Positions 1-8,261 of a stretch of 64,000 nt of DNA are shown here, piece by piece (the stretch's first letter is position 1; every line of letters starts with the position of its first letter). The translations under genes were made by a program, and so were the position numbers. Source of the stretch: JBBATK01 sp046297095 (GTDB taxonomy: Bacteria > Bacteroidota > Ignavibacteria > Kapaibacteriales > NICIL-2); the NCBI GenBank assembly GCA_046297095.1, contig JBKCNS010000022.1:62001-126000 (forward strand). The letters run 5' to 3'. The notes beneath the pieces are model-generated. The model ran no database searches, was not told the DNA's origin, and was given only the letters and a program-made list of their open reading frames with translations.

Positions 1-1336
1 GAAGCATCAGTTCGGCAATACGTGTATTGGCAAAAAAGATTGCAGCACTGAGCACCCAAATGCGCAGCACACGCCACCACTCATACTGCACGTTGAATAC
101 CCTCTGCGAGCTCAGCAGCATGATGCACGCCGAAACAGCGTATGCGCCAAAGGTGGCCCATGCGGCTCCGGTGTACGAGAGTGTGGGAATAAGCAGCACA
201 TTCAACGCTATGTTCACGGCGGCGGCAGAACCAACCACCAGCGGCAAGCGTCCGGTTTTTTTTGTGATGTGCAAACCCGCGGAGAGGTTCGAGGTCATGC
301 CCGCAAAGTAGTAGGCTGCAGCCACGATGGGAACAATATGCAGTCCCTGCCAGTACGAAGGATGAATGAGGGTACCACCGGGAAAAGGAAGCTGCACCAC
401 CACCGAGGCAAACAAACTGATAAGCAGAAACACCAGCGCGCTCATCAAAGTGAAGTACGTGAAGATGCGGCCGAACAACACCGGGGCATCGTCGTCCTCG
501 GCATGTTGCAAGTAGAATGGTTTCCATGCATACTCAAACACCGACACGCACAACATCATGGGAATGGCAAGGCGATAATTGGCGTTGTAAAGACCCACAA
601 TAAGCGGCGTCGTCATGGCAGTAAGTATGGGGCGATCGGCCACCTGCAGCAGCATCGAGGCAAAGCCCGACGGAATGGTGGGAATGCCAAAGGCAGCAAG
701 CTCACGTAGGCGCGAAGCTCCACGACGCAGCCCGCGAGCAATGTGCGGCGCAACGAGTATCACCGAAACCAGCGACGAACATGCACCTGCAATGAACACA
801 CCGCGCGAGCCCAACGACATACCCACAACGAGTATCACGTTCAATGCAATATTCACCACCACCGACAGCACCTTATACGTGGCGAAGCGTCGAGCTTTGC
901 GCTCCATGCGTAGCTGCGCAAACGGTATGATAGAAACAGCATCCAGAAAGGGTATGAGCAGCAACAACGCGAAGAGCGAAGAGGGTGCATCCGGCCCAAT
1001 ACCGGCAAAAGGTGCCGTGTGCGCGCGAAGCACATAAAGAATACCGGACATGCAGGCCGCAATTCCCACCACGGGTACAAAGCTCTGCGTAAAGACCAAG
1101 GCCTTTTCGTTGTTGTCGCCTCGGTAAAATCTCATGAAGGCCGATTCAAAACCAAAGGCATAAAGAATATTGACAAAGGCAATAAGGGCGTACACGTTAG
1201 ACACCACGCCAAGCTCCGACATCGTCAGGTAGTTGGTGTACAGCGGAGTAAGAAGAAACGTCAGGAAGCGCTGTATGATAGTGCTTGCTCCATACACCGC
1301 GGTGTCGGAGGCCAGTGATCGCAATTTTTCGCGCAT
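1..1336 (-). CDS. Polysaccharide flippase (Wzx/MATE-like), C-terminus cut by the window edge
   Basis: Reading the minus strand from the ATG at 1336 gives an open frame of 445 codons that leaves the window at base 1, so the C-terminus is missing. The protein is almost entirely hydrophobic helices separated by short charged loops, and starts with DTAVYGASTIIQRFLTF, a typical opening for the polysaccharide transport/oligosaccharide flippase family. Such proteins move lipid-linked sugar repeat units across the inner membrane during O-antigen, capsule or exopolysaccharide synthesis. The specific substrate cannot be read from sequence. It is one of three flippase-like genes here (see 13252 and 23824). 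A TATTTTG element lies 24 bp upstream on the same strand. Family call firm, role inferred. Confidence 0.85.
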   Translation of the reverse strand, partial: MREKLRSLASDTAVYGASTIIQRFLTFLLTPLYTNYLTMSELGVVSNVYALIAFVNILYAFGFESAFMRFYRGDNNEKALVFTQSFVPVVGIAACMSGILYVLRAHTAPFAGIGPDAPSSLFALLLLIPFLDAVSIIPFAQLRMERKARRFATYKVLSVVVNIALNVILVVGMSLGSRGVFIAGACSSLVSVILVAPHIARGLRRGASRLRELAAFGIPTIPSGFASMLLQVADRPILTAMTTPLIVGLYNANYRLAIPMMLCVSVFEYAWKPFYLQHAEDDDAPVLFGRIFTYFTLMSALVFLLISLFASVVVQLPFPGGTLIHPSYWQGLHIVPIVAAAYYFAGMTSNLSAGLHITKKTGRLPLVVGSAAAVNIALNVLLIPTLSYTGAAWATFGAYAVSACIMLLSSQRVFNVQYEWWRVLRIWVLSAAIFFANTRIAELML

Positions 1337-1359
1337 AAATGATTCAGTGTGTCGCGGCG

Positions 1360-1366
1360 CAAAATA
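1360..1366 (-). promoter_or_regulatory. Candidate -7 promoter element (TATTTTG) for the flippase
   Basis: The minus strand reads gTATTTTGC, 24 bp before the flippase ATG. It resembles the Bacteroidota -7 element TAnnTTTG with one base less. The same gtgTATTTTGC string precedes the second flippase at 14720-14726. No clear -33 TTG is visible. Confidence 0.4.
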
Positions 1367-1448
1367 CACAGGTTCGCATGTGTGCTGGAACCGCAGCGAT
1401 CAAACCGACCACCTGTGGCACCTTTCCGCTGCGGAGCTGTAGCTTCGA

Positions 1449-1479
1449 CGCTGCCCGATTGCATCACGCAATCGCAGCG
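1449..1479. promoter_or_regulatory. Hairpin/operator-like inverted repeat between divergent genes
   Basis: CGATTGC (1456-1462) and GCAATCG (1468-1474) form a perfect 7-bp inverted repeat around a 5-nt loop. It is extended by CGCTG (1449-1453) and CAGCG (1475-1479) past a 2-nt bulge. It sits between the divergent flippase and M28 peptidase genes, 2 nt before a TAACTTG element, so it could be an operator or a leader hairpin. No T-run follows, so it is not a classic terminator for either strand. Confidence 0.45.
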
Positions 1480-1481
1480 TG

Positions 1482-1488
1482 TAACTTG
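1482..1488 (+). promoter_or_regulatory. Candidate -7 promoter element (TAACTTG) for the M28 peptidase
   Basis: gTAACTTGC lies 29 bp before the first ATG of the peptidase gene. An identical gTAACTTGC occurs upstream of the DUF3127 gene at 46147, which suggests a shared promoter variant. Confidence 0.35.
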
Positions 1489-1517
1489 CATAGTCGCTCA
1501 CTTTACCAACTCACAAT

Positions 1518-3395
1518 ATGAGGTCTCCGGGTATGCGTTTTTTCGCTCGCGCTCTCAAACAAGCCACTCACATCGCTCGCGCCACACGCGCCACTTATGG
1601 CCTGGCTCTGATGCTGTTGATTACACACTCCGTGTTTGCGCAGGACGACACTCTTGCAACTCGCTTACGCAATCATGTGTATACGCTGGCGTCGCAGGAT
1701 TTTGAGGGACGTTATCCCGGTACACCGGGCAATGAAAAGGCCGTGGCATACATACGCTCGGAGTTTATGAAGATGGGCCTTCGTCCGGTAGGCAGCTCGT
1801 ACACGCAGCAGTTTAACGTGCCCTCCGGCGTGGAGCTTGCAGGAGACAACTCAGTAAGCTTTGGCGTGATTATTCCCAAGCCTTTTGTTCCGGCATCGGA
1901 ACTCAAGCCCATGAAGATAGGTTGGAAGACCGGCATAGACTACACGCCCGTCGGGTTCAGCACCAGTGCAAGTGTAAGCGGTGGCCTGACCTTTGTGGGA
2001 TTCGGTATCACCGATAAAACCAAGAACCTCGACGACTACGCCGGTGTGGATGTAAAAGGAAAAGTGGTGGTGGTGCTTACCGGCGATCCGGCGAACTACA
2101 ATCCGCACGCAGCTTTTAAGGGTACGGCGGCCATGCGTTCTCGCGCTATCAATGCCAGAGAACACGGTGCTGTGGGCGTAATCTTTGTGCACCCACAGGG
2201 AGACTCCGCCGAAGTATTGGTGCCGCTTCAAGCCGATTCCAAATCCGGTACCTCAGGAATAGTCATTGTTCACGCTCGGCGCTCGGCGCTCGCGCGTTTC
2301 TTCCCTAAACATCCGGACAGCACGCTGCTTGGGGCGGAGCAGTTTATCATGAAGTCGAAAGCATCACGGAGTTTTGATCTGCCGAATGCAACCGTTGCGC
2401 TTACCGTTGGACTGAAAACGGTGGAGTCCACCATCGATAATGTGATAGGCATGGTGCAAGGAACAGAGCGCCCCGACGAATACATCGTGGTGGGAGCGCA
2501 TTTGGATCACCTCGGCTACGGTGATGAAAATTCGTTATACGCGGGAACAGATAAGAAGATTCACTTTGGAGCCGACGATAACGCGTCCGGTAGTGCCGGC
2601 ATGATGGAACTTGCAGCGATGGTAGCTGCGCATCCACTTCCCAGAAGCGTGGTGTTCATTGCCTTCAACGCCGAGGAGCGTGGATTGCTGGGCTCGGTTC
2701 ATTACACACGCGCTCCGCTTATTCCCCTGGAGAAAACAGTATGCATGATAAATCTGGACATGATCGGCCGTTTGAAGGACAACAAAATCAACATTCAGGG
2801 TGTGGGCAGTTCCTCGCGCTGGAAGCCCTTACTTGATAGTCTGAATGCTGCAAAGACTTTTACTATAACCACCACCGACGATGGCCTTGGTCCCAGCGAT
2901 CATTCCTCGTTTTATTCGAAAGACAAGCCGGTGTTGTTTTTGTTTACCGGATTGCACAGCGATTATCATCGCCCTTCCGATACGCCCGATAAAATCAACT
3001 ATGCCGGGCAGGCAGCGGTGGTGCGGTTTACCGAGTCGATACTACGCACGGTGGCAGGATGGTCTGCAGCGCCCGATTTTATCAAGGTGAAAACCGTGCA
3101 ATCGGCCAGTGCCGGTTTTAATGTGGTGTTTGGAGTGATACCGGATTACGCTGATCATCCTAAAGGTCTGCATATCACGGGTGTGCGCGAGGGCGGACCG
3201 GCAGCAAAAGCAGGTTTAGCTGCCGATGATATCATCACGAAGTTTGGAGCAACACCGGTAAAGAACATTCACGATTTAACCTATTGCCTGGGGCAACACA
3301 AGCCCGGCGACATAGTGGATGTAACGGTATTGCGTGGCCCGCGTGAAGACAAAGAAGTTGTGATAAAAGTTACCTTGGAAGCGCGCAAGCAATAA
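1518..3395 (+). CDS. Secreted M28-family zinc aminopeptidase with PA and PDZ domains
   Basis: A 625-residue exported metallopeptidase. Residues about 25-42 form a signal peptide ending near VFAQDD. A protease-associated (PA) region lies around 150-250. The M28 core shows its metal and catalytic residues: H328 and D330 in GAHLDHLGYG, D354 in FGADDNASGSAG, E386/E387 in NAEERGLLGS, D414 in NLDMIGRL and H484 in SDYHRPSDT. Residues about 545-620 form a PDZ domain (GVREGGPAAKAGLAADDIIT). M28 peptidases of this layout remove N-terminal residues from peptides outside the cytoplasm. The ATG at 1533 is an alternative start that also keeps the signal peptide. Monocistronic, facing away from the flippase. 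Confidence 0.93.
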   Translation: MRSPGMRFFARALKQATHIARATRATYGLALMLLITHSVFAQDDTLATRLRNHVYTLASQDFEGRYPGTPGNEKAVAYIRSEFMKMGLRPVGSSYTQQFNVPSGVELAGDNSVSFGVIIPKPFVPASELKPMKIGWKTGIDYTPVGFSTSASVSGGLTFVGFGITDKTKNLDDYAGVDVKGKVVVVLTGDPANYNPHAAFKGTAAMRSRAINAREHGAVGVIFVHPQGDSAEVLVPLQADSKSGTSGIVIVHARRSALARFFPKHPDSTLLGAEQFIMKSKASRSFDLPNATVALTVGLKTVESTIDNVIGMVQGTERPDEYIVVGAHLDHLGYGDENSLYAGTDKKIHFGADDNASGSAGMMELAAMVAAHPLPRSVVFIAFNAEERGLLGSVHYTRAPLIPLEKTVCMINLDMIGRLKDNKINIQGVGSSSRWKPLLDSLNAAKTFTITTTDDGLGPSDHSSFYSKDKPVLFLFTGLHSDYHRPSDTPDKINYAGQAAVVRFTESILRTVAGWSAAPDFIKVKTVQSASAGFNVVFGVIPDYADHPKGLHITGVREGGPAAKAGLAADDIITKFGATPVKNIHDLTYCLGQHKPGDIVDVTVLRGPREDKEVVIKVTLEARKQ

Positions 3396-3405
3396 GACGT
3401 TTGTT

Positions 3406-3441
3406 AGGAGGGCAGTGAGGAGGGCAGTGAGGAGGGCAGTG
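3406..3441. repeat. Tandem repeat, 12 bp x 3
   Basis: aggagggcagtg is repeated three times without mismatch, starting 11 bp after the stop codon of the M28 peptidase and before the convergent KdsB gene. It is one of many short tandem duplications in the window. Confidence 0.9.
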
Positions 3442-3460
3442 AAGTGGGCTATGGAACTAA

Positions 3461-4210
3461 TCACCCCTTTTGTTCAAGTGCCGCCCGAACTTTGAGTACA
3501 TCCTCCGGTGTGTCTATTGCAATGAGTGTGTGCAATGTTTCGATGCACATGTATCGGGCCCCATCGGCAAGTAAACGCAATTGCTCCAAGCTCTCGGCCA
3601 GCTCGTACGGGTGTGGTGGCAAGGCAATAAAACGCGCCAGTGCAGCCGGCGTGTAGGCATACAAACCTATGTGTTTCCAAAAGCGCACTGCATCCAACCG
3701 TTGTTCGCCCCGAATGCCGCGCGTATGCGGTATTACCGACCGAGAGAAATACATGGCCGTGCCATCGCTGCGGCGTGTCACTTTACAAATGGTTGGATTG
3801 TCCAGGTCGTCTGCCAACGTAAGCGGTGTGACAGGCGTACATACATCGGCCTGCGATTCTACCAAGCCCAGCACAAGCTCGTTGAGCAGCGATGGCTGCA
3901 ACAAAGGTTCGTCACCTTGAACATTCAGAATGACATCGTACGATGCACCAAGCACCGCTGCGGCAGCGGCCACACGATCGGTACCTGAGGGCAGTTCAGT
4001 AGAAGTCATTACACAGCCCACGCCAATGCGTTCGCACTCCGCCTCGATGCGGATGTCGTCGGTGGCAACGAGTACGTCCGTAATGCTCTGTGCCGCTTGG
4101 GCAGCACGCACCACGCGCTCCAGCATAGTGGCTCCGCATAGGTCTACAAGCGGCTTCCCGGGGAAGCGCGTAGAGGCATAGCGGGCAGGTATAACTGCAA
4201 GAGCACGCAT
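3461..4210 (-). CDS. kdsB: 3-deoxy-manno-octulosonate cytidylyltransferase
   Basis: Activates Kdo to CMP-Kdo for lipopolysaccharide inner-core synthesis in the cytoplasm. From the ATG at 4210 the protein has 249 residues, the usual family length. It shows the nucleotidyltransferase start IPARYASTRFPGKPL (residues 7-21), SGTDRV, the metal-binding region NVQGDEPL, WKHIGLYAY and IDTPEDV near the end. An upstream in-frame ATG at 4249 would add 13 residues ahead of the conserved start and is less likely. Its presence implies a Kdo-containing LPS, so a Gram-negative envelope. Convergent with the M28 gene and directly downstream of gcvT on the same strand. Confidence 0.95.
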   Translation of the reverse strand: MRALAVIPARYASTRFPGKPLVDLCGATMLERVVRAAQAAQSITDVLVATDDIRIEAECERIGVGCVMTSTELPSGTDRVAAAAAVLGASYDVILNVQGDEPLLQPSLLNELVLGLVESQADVCTPVTPLTLADDLDNPTICKVTRRSDGTAMYFSRSVIPHTRGIRGEQRLDAVRFWKHIGLYAYTPAALARFIALPPHPYELAESLEQLRLLADGARYMCIETLHTLIAIDTPEDVLKVRAALEQKG

Positions 4211-4275
4211 AACGAGTACGTGAAAATTGGTAACTGATCCGAGGTACAACGTGAAGGCCGGTCCACGTACCTGCC

Positions 4276-5370
4276 TTATGCCAGGAACGGCATTTTTACT
4301 ACTTCCGCGGGGAAGGTTTTGCCGCGCGCAGAAATATCTATCATCGTTCCCGGTGCCGCCAAATGCGCGGGCACGTATCCCATGGCAATTGCCTTTGAAA
4401 GCGACGGCGCAATATTTCCGCTGGTCACCACGCCTACAGCTTCGCCGTTGTGATGAATCTCGTAACCGTGACGTGCGATGAACTTATCAACGTGAACAAC
4501 CAAGCCAACCAGTTTGCGGCTCACGCCGGCCTCTTTAACGGCACTGATTGCTTCGCTTCCATTGAAGGGGCCTTTGGCAAGTTTGGTAATCCAGCCCAGG
4601 CCTGCTTCCAGAGGGTTTGTGGTTTCGTCGATATCATTACCATACAGACAGTATCCTTTTTCAAGGCGCAAGGTATCACGAGCACCCAAGCCAACCGGCT
4701 CTATGCCGAACTCTGCACCCGCTTCGAACACCGCGTTCCATACCTCTGTGCACACAGATTCATCGCCTTCAAAATATATTTCCATGCCCAGCTCGCCCGT
4801 GTAGCCGGTGCGCGAGAGTATCATGGGCTTACCCGCCAGCGTTCCTTGTACAAAGGAGTAATAAGGGATCTCCGAGAGATTCGTGGAAGTAAGTTTTTGC
4901 AGCGCGGCTAACGACTGCGGTCCCTGAATGGCCAGCAGATTGATGTCGTCACTTTTGTTGGTGATCACGCAATCTGCAAAGGTGGAGGCATTGGTCACCG
5001 CCCAGTTCCAATCCTTATCCATGCATGCGCCGTTTACCACCATCATGTAGTGATTTTCTTCCAGCATGTACACAAGAAGGTCATCCACAATGCCGCCGTG
5101 CGGAAGGCACATAGCGGAGTATTGCGCTTTGCCCGGCGTCAGTTTGCTTACATCGTTTACCGTGAGTTTCTGAAGAAACGCCAAACTGTCTGCGCCGCAC
5201 ACATCGAATTCTCCCATGTGGCTTACGTCGAACACACCCACAGCATTGCGCACCACACTGTGCTCGTGCATGATACCGCCTGCATACTGAATGGGCATTT
5301 CGAATCCGGCGAACTCAACCATTTTAGCTGTATGAGCCACGTGTAGGGCGTGAAAACGAGTTTGTTTCAT
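4276..5370 (-). CDS. gcvT: Aminomethyltransferase (glycine cleavage T protein)
   Basis: T protein of the glycine cleavage system: releases ammonia from the aminomethyl-lipoyl H protein and passes the one-carbon unit to tetrahydrofolate. The 364 residues from the ATG at 5370 (MKQTRFHALH) match the family length. Folate-binding and barrel motifs are visible: VVRNAVGVFDVSHMGEF, GKAQYSAMCLPHGGIVDD, ILSRTGYTGELGMEIY, GLGARDTLRLEKGYCLYG. An ATG at 5403 would add 11 residues not expected in the family. The other gcv genes are not in the window; glyA, which also handles glycine and folate, is at 53981. A TATATTTG element lies about 45 bp upstream. Confidence 0.95.
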   Translation of the reverse strand: MKQTRFHALHVAHTAKMVEFAGFEMPIQYAGGIMHEHSVVRNAVGVFDVSHMGEFDVCGADSLAFLQKLTVNDVSKLTPGKAQYSAMCLPHGGIVDDLLVYMLEENHYMMVVNGACMDKDWNWAVTNASTFADCVITNKSDDINLLAIQGPQSLAALQKLTSTNLSEIPYYSFVQGTLAGKPMILSRTGYTGELGMEIYFEGDESVCTEVWNAVFEAGAEFGIEPVGLGARDTLRLEKGYCLYGNDIDETTNPLEAGLGWITKLAKGPFNGSEAISAVKEAGVSRKLVGLVVHVDKFIARHGYEIHHNGEAVGVVTSGNIAPSLSKAIAMGYVPAHLAAPGTMIDISARGKTFPAEVVKMPFLA

Positions 5371-5414
5371 GATCTTTTGATACGGTAGTAATGGTAGAAC
5401 CAAGGTTAGTTGCG

Positions 5415-5422
5415 CAAATATA
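5415..5422 (-). promoter_or_regulatory. Candidate -7 promoter element (TATATTTG) for gcvT
   Basis: TATATTTG on the minus strand is an exact match to the Bacteroidota TAnnTTTG -7 consensus, 45 bp before the chosen gcvT start. It overlaps the region that an upstream ATG at 5403 would need as leader, so it also supports the later start. A -33 TTG is not evident. Confidence 0.5.
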
Positions 5423-5513
5423 GGGCAATGCGCGAAGCTGAACGGATATGGCGATATTCTCTGCCGGTATAGTGGGGAAGGATCACATACCTACGAGTAT
5501 TGAAGAACCCCGG

Positions 5514-5550
5514 GAGTGTGTTCGCAGAGTGTGTTCGCAGAGTGTGGGCA
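5514..5550. repeat. Tandem repeat, 13 bp x 2 plus a degenerate third copy
   Basis: gagtgtgttcgca is present twice in a row (5514-5539), followed by a shortened copy. It lies between gcvT and the response regulator, beyond the regulator's stop codon. The rest of the 5423-5619 spacer shows nothing recognisable. Confidence 0.85.
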
Positions 5551-5619
5551 GGGCAGTGGCAGAGTAAATGCCAGGTAGCGGCGGAGTAGGTTAGGTTCAG
5601 CACACCGCAGGCGCAACGC

Positions 5620-6312
5620 TTACCTAAAGCGGTAGCCCACACCTTTTACGGTCTCGAGCATTTCGCTGTACGGACCAAGTTTGTCGCGAAGCTTAGAGAT
5701 GTGCACATCAACAGTACGATCCACCACGTACACGCTTTCGCCCCAAATGCGGGAGAGCAGGGATTCTCGGCTGAATACTTTTCCCCTGTTTGCCACAAGA
5801 AAGGCCAGAAGTTCAAACTCTTTCTTTGGAAGGAATTGCTCTTTGTCTGCAATGCGTACGGTGTAATTCTGCCTATTGATTTCAAGATTTTCCACGCGCA
5901 GAATTTCGGGAGCAGTAATTGTCTCGGTACGAACCTTCTCTGCGCCTCGGCGTATCAAAGATTTTACACGGGCAGCCAGTACGCTCGGCGATACCGGCTT
6001 GCGCACGTAGTCGTCTGCGCCCAGCTCTAAACCCAAGATCTGATCTATATCCTCGCCCTTGGCGGTAAGAAACATGATAGGGCAGTTGACGGTGCCGGAG
6101 GAACGTATCTGCTTGCATACGTCATAGCCATCTAGTCCCGGCATCATCACATCCAGAATCACCACGTCCGGCTGCATAGACTCTGCAGTCTCTTTGGCCT
6201 TGGTACTATCTGCGAGCGTCACTACTTCGTAGCCCTCCTTGCGGAGGTTGTAGGAGATCAGATCCAAAAGATCCTGCTCATCATCAACAACAAGTATTTT
6301 TTTAGGCCGCAT
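5620..6312 (-). CDS. OmpR/PhoB-type response regulator
   Basis: A 230-residue two-component response regulator. The receiver domain (residues 1-120) has the acidic pair D10/D11, phospho-acceptor D54 in VILDVMMPGLDGYD, T83 and K105 (DYVRKP). The C-terminal winged helix (about 130-230) has the usual LPKKEFELLAFL, VFSRESLLSRIWGE and YRF end. The ATG at 6312 (MRPKKILVVDDEQ) fits the family start better than one 18 codons upstream. It is divergent from the histidine kinase at 6576, its probable partner. Closest general type is PhoB-like, but the regulon cannot be told from sequence. Confidence 0.93.
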   Translation of the reverse strand: MRPKKILVVDDEQDLLDLISYNLRKEGYEVVTLADSTKAKETAESMQPDVVILDVMMPGLDGYDVCKQIRSSGTVNCPIMFLTAKGEDIDQILGLELGADDYVRKPVSPSVLAARVKSLIRRGAEKVRTETITAPEILRVENLEINRQNYTVRIADKEQFLPKKEFELLAFLVANRGKVFSRESLLSRIWGESVYVVDRTVDVHISKLRDKLGPYSEMLETVKGVGYRFR

Positions 6313-6363
6313 ATGTGCTGCTTCCCACAGCGGATAAAGTGTGATTGCTCGGTACTTCTGCTG

Positions 6364-6371
6364 CAAAAATA
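6364..6371 (-). promoter_or_regulatory. Candidate -7 promoter element (TATTTTTG) for the response regulator
   Basis: TATTTTTG on the minus strand matches TAnnTTTG exactly, 51 bp before the regulator ATG. It overlaps the codons that a start at 6366 would use, which supports the start at 6312. Confidence 0.5.
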
Positions 6372-6475
6372 CGTTGCAATAGTCCGGTGGTGGTCGCGGA
6401 ACGCTTTACGAATACGTAACACTGGCTGTGTGGGGCGTGGTGGCCTGGCATTTTCCTGTGTAGCTGTAGCCCGGC

Positions 6476-6502
6476 TTGCGCCTTCAGTTTTTTGGTACTT
6501 TG
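6476..6502 (+). promoter_or_regulatory. Candidate -33/-7 promoter for the histidine kinase
   Basis: TTG (6476-6478), 17 bp and TACTTTG (6496-6502) form the best -33/-7 pair in the window in the Bacteroidota style. It lies 73 bp before the preferred kinase start at 6576. Confidence 0.45.
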
Positions 6503-6575
6503 CACCGGCTAATGAATCTCGGTGCCAACCTTCCACACAGCTATGCCCGGTTACGGAAATTCAAAAAATAAACGC

Positions 6576-8153
6576 ATGACTCTGCGCCAACGATACCTTC
6601 GGGTACCGCTGCGTGTGCGTTTGACTGTGTGGTATACCGTGATTCTTTCGGTGGCACTTGTTGCTTTTAGTTTATTTACCTACGTAACGGTTTCCAACAG
6701 CTTGCATTCGAATATGGATGTGATGCTTACCGAGGTGTCGCGTTCTGTTGATGTAGTCATCTCCGAGCGAATTCGCCAAAGCAAATCGGAGACGGGAATT
6801 CAACGCGATTCTTCCGCCACCAATGTTGGCACTGCTGCTTCACAGAAGCCTGATTCCGTACCGGCTCGCCCGCCTAAGAGTAAAAACGTCACGACGGATA
6901 CGACAGGAATAGGTATCGATAATCTTTCCTTCGAAGAGCTCAGCACGCTGGTATCGCAGGGGATTTTTACTCGAAGCGGTCCGTCGTTCGTGTTTATGCG
7001 AGCGGGAAATTTCTTTGTGCAATTCGCCGACTTGAAGGGGAACGTGTATTGGCGTTCCGAAAATCTTCGTGACTACTCATTACCCACGTACACAGATGTG
7101 TCCGACGGTATGGATGCCGGCCAGGTGTTCCTGGAAGCGCGCCTGAACAAGCAATCGTTGCGCGTGTTGTGCATGCGCGGAAGCGTGAGCGAGCTCAGCG
7201 TTGGATACAGCATTCAAGAGGTGGACGAGATTCTTCGTCAACTTCGAAACACCTTCGAAATAGGATTTTCTATTGCACTGGTGTTTGCTGTAGTGATTGG
7301 ATACCTGCTTGCTCGATACTCCTTGCAACAGGTGGACATTATTACCAATGCCGCAAAACGTATCACGGCGGAGAATCTGAGCAAGCGATTGCCCCTGCCG
7401 GTCACGAACGACGAAATTGCTCGCCTTACTACAACGCTCAATGCCATGATTGCCCGCTTGGATATTTCGTTTACCCAAGTACGGCAATTCACCAGCGACG
7501 TATCACACGAGCTGCGCACTCCGCTGGCAATTCTGATGGGTGAGTTGGAGCTGGCCCTGCGCAACGAAATGGAGCCCGATGATTATCATGCATTGGTGGT
7601 GAGTGCGCTCGAAGAAGTAATGAGACTATCGAAAATGGTGAGCAGTCTTTTGGAAATTTCTCGCGCGGAAACAGGGCAGGTGCGACTGCAAAAAGCATTG
7701 TTTGATATTTCTAAAGTGGTGACGAATATCTGCGACGACATGCAGATACTTGCCGAGGATAAATCAATCACGCTCGAGACCGATATTCAGCCCTACGTGA
7801 CAATTGTAGCAGATGAATCGCGCTTGCATCAAATGCTTATAAACGTGATCGATAATGCTATCAAATACACTCCTCGCAACGGCTCAGTAAAGGTGTCTTT
7901 GTCTACACGTGGCTCACAAACGAAAATCGAAATCAGTGATACCGGCGTGGGCATATCGGAAGAGGATCAGTCATTCATTTTCAATCGATTCTATCGTGTA
8001 GATCAATCCCGCTCTAACGACGTTGTGGGAAGCGGCCTGGGGCTGTCCATTGTTCGATGGATCGTGGAGGCACACCAGGGTACCATCAAAGTAAAGAGCG
8101 AGTTGGGCGAAGGCTCCACCTTTACCATTATACTTCCCTACGAGACCACCTGA
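6576..8153 (+). CDS. Membrane sensor histidine kinase
   Basis: A 525-residue sensor kinase from the ATG at 6576. It has a first membrane helix (about 15-40), a periplasmic sensor of roughly 180 residues with a Ser/Pro/Lys-rich stretch, a second helix (about 228-247), a HAMP domain, a HisKA domain with the phospho-acceptor His in DVSHELRTPLAILMGE (about residue 311), and a HATPase domain with N box (VIDNAIKYTPRNG), DTGVGI and GSGLGLSIVRWIV. The divergent response regulator is the likely target. ATGs at 6522 and 6543 would add a short polar leader. The ligand is unknown; the sensor region has no family I recognise. Confidence 0.93.
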   Translation: MTLRQRYLRVPLRVRLTVWYTVILSVALVAFSLFTYVTVSNSLHSNMDVMLTEVSRSVDVVISERIRQSKSETGIQRDSSATNVGTAASQKPDSVPARPPKSKNVTTDTTGIGIDNLSFEELSTLVSQGIFTRSGPSFVFMRAGNFFVQFADLKGNVYWRSENLRDYSLPTYTDVSDGMDAGQVFLEARLNKQSLRVLCMRGSVSELSVGYSIQEVDEILRQLRNTFEIGFSIALVFAVVIGYLLARYSLQQVDIITNAAKRITAENLSKRLPLPVTNDEIARLTTTLNAMIARLDISFTQVRQFTSDVSHELRTPLAILMGELELALRNEMEPDDYHALVVSALEEVMRLSKMVSSLLEISRAETGQVRLQKALFDISKVVTNICDDMQILAEDKSITLETDIQPYVTIVADESRLHQMLINVIDNAIKYTPRNGSVKVSLSTRGSQTKIEISDTGVGISEEDQSFIFNRFYRVDQSRSNDVVGSGLGLSIVRWIVEAHQGTIKVKSELGEGSTFTIILPYETT

Positions 8154-8156
8154 CGA

Positions 8157-8186
8157 TTGCCGTTTCGGACTCGTTGAGTCCGGCAA
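8157..8186 (+). terminator. Hairpin after the histidine kinase gene
   Basis: CGGACTC (8166-8172) and GAGTCCG (8176-8182) pair around a 3-nt loop, with outer TTGC/GCAA pairing past a bulge. It begins directly after the kinase stop codon. The following bases are A-rich without a real T-run, so it is a weak intrinsic terminator or an mRNA 3' stabiliser. Confidence 0.4.
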
Positions 8187-8213
8187 ATGAAAATTTAGTT
8201 TGCGGGTATTATG

Positions 8214-8220
8214 TACTTTG
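8214..8220 (+). promoter_or_regulatory. Candidate -7 promoter element (TACTTTG) for the LCP gene
   Basis: gTACTTTGC lies 41 bp before the LCP start and is identical to the element before the histidine kinase gene. No -33 TTG at the right spacing. Confidence 0.35.
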
Positions 8221-8261
8221 CGAATTCTTAACACGTATCCCACTACGCACATCAACGGTTC

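Noticed and set aside
5406..5642. 78-codon minus-strand frame between gcvT and the response regulator
   Set aside because: Made mostly of tandem repeat and leader sequence, overlaps the gcvT promoter element and the regulator end; no coding support.
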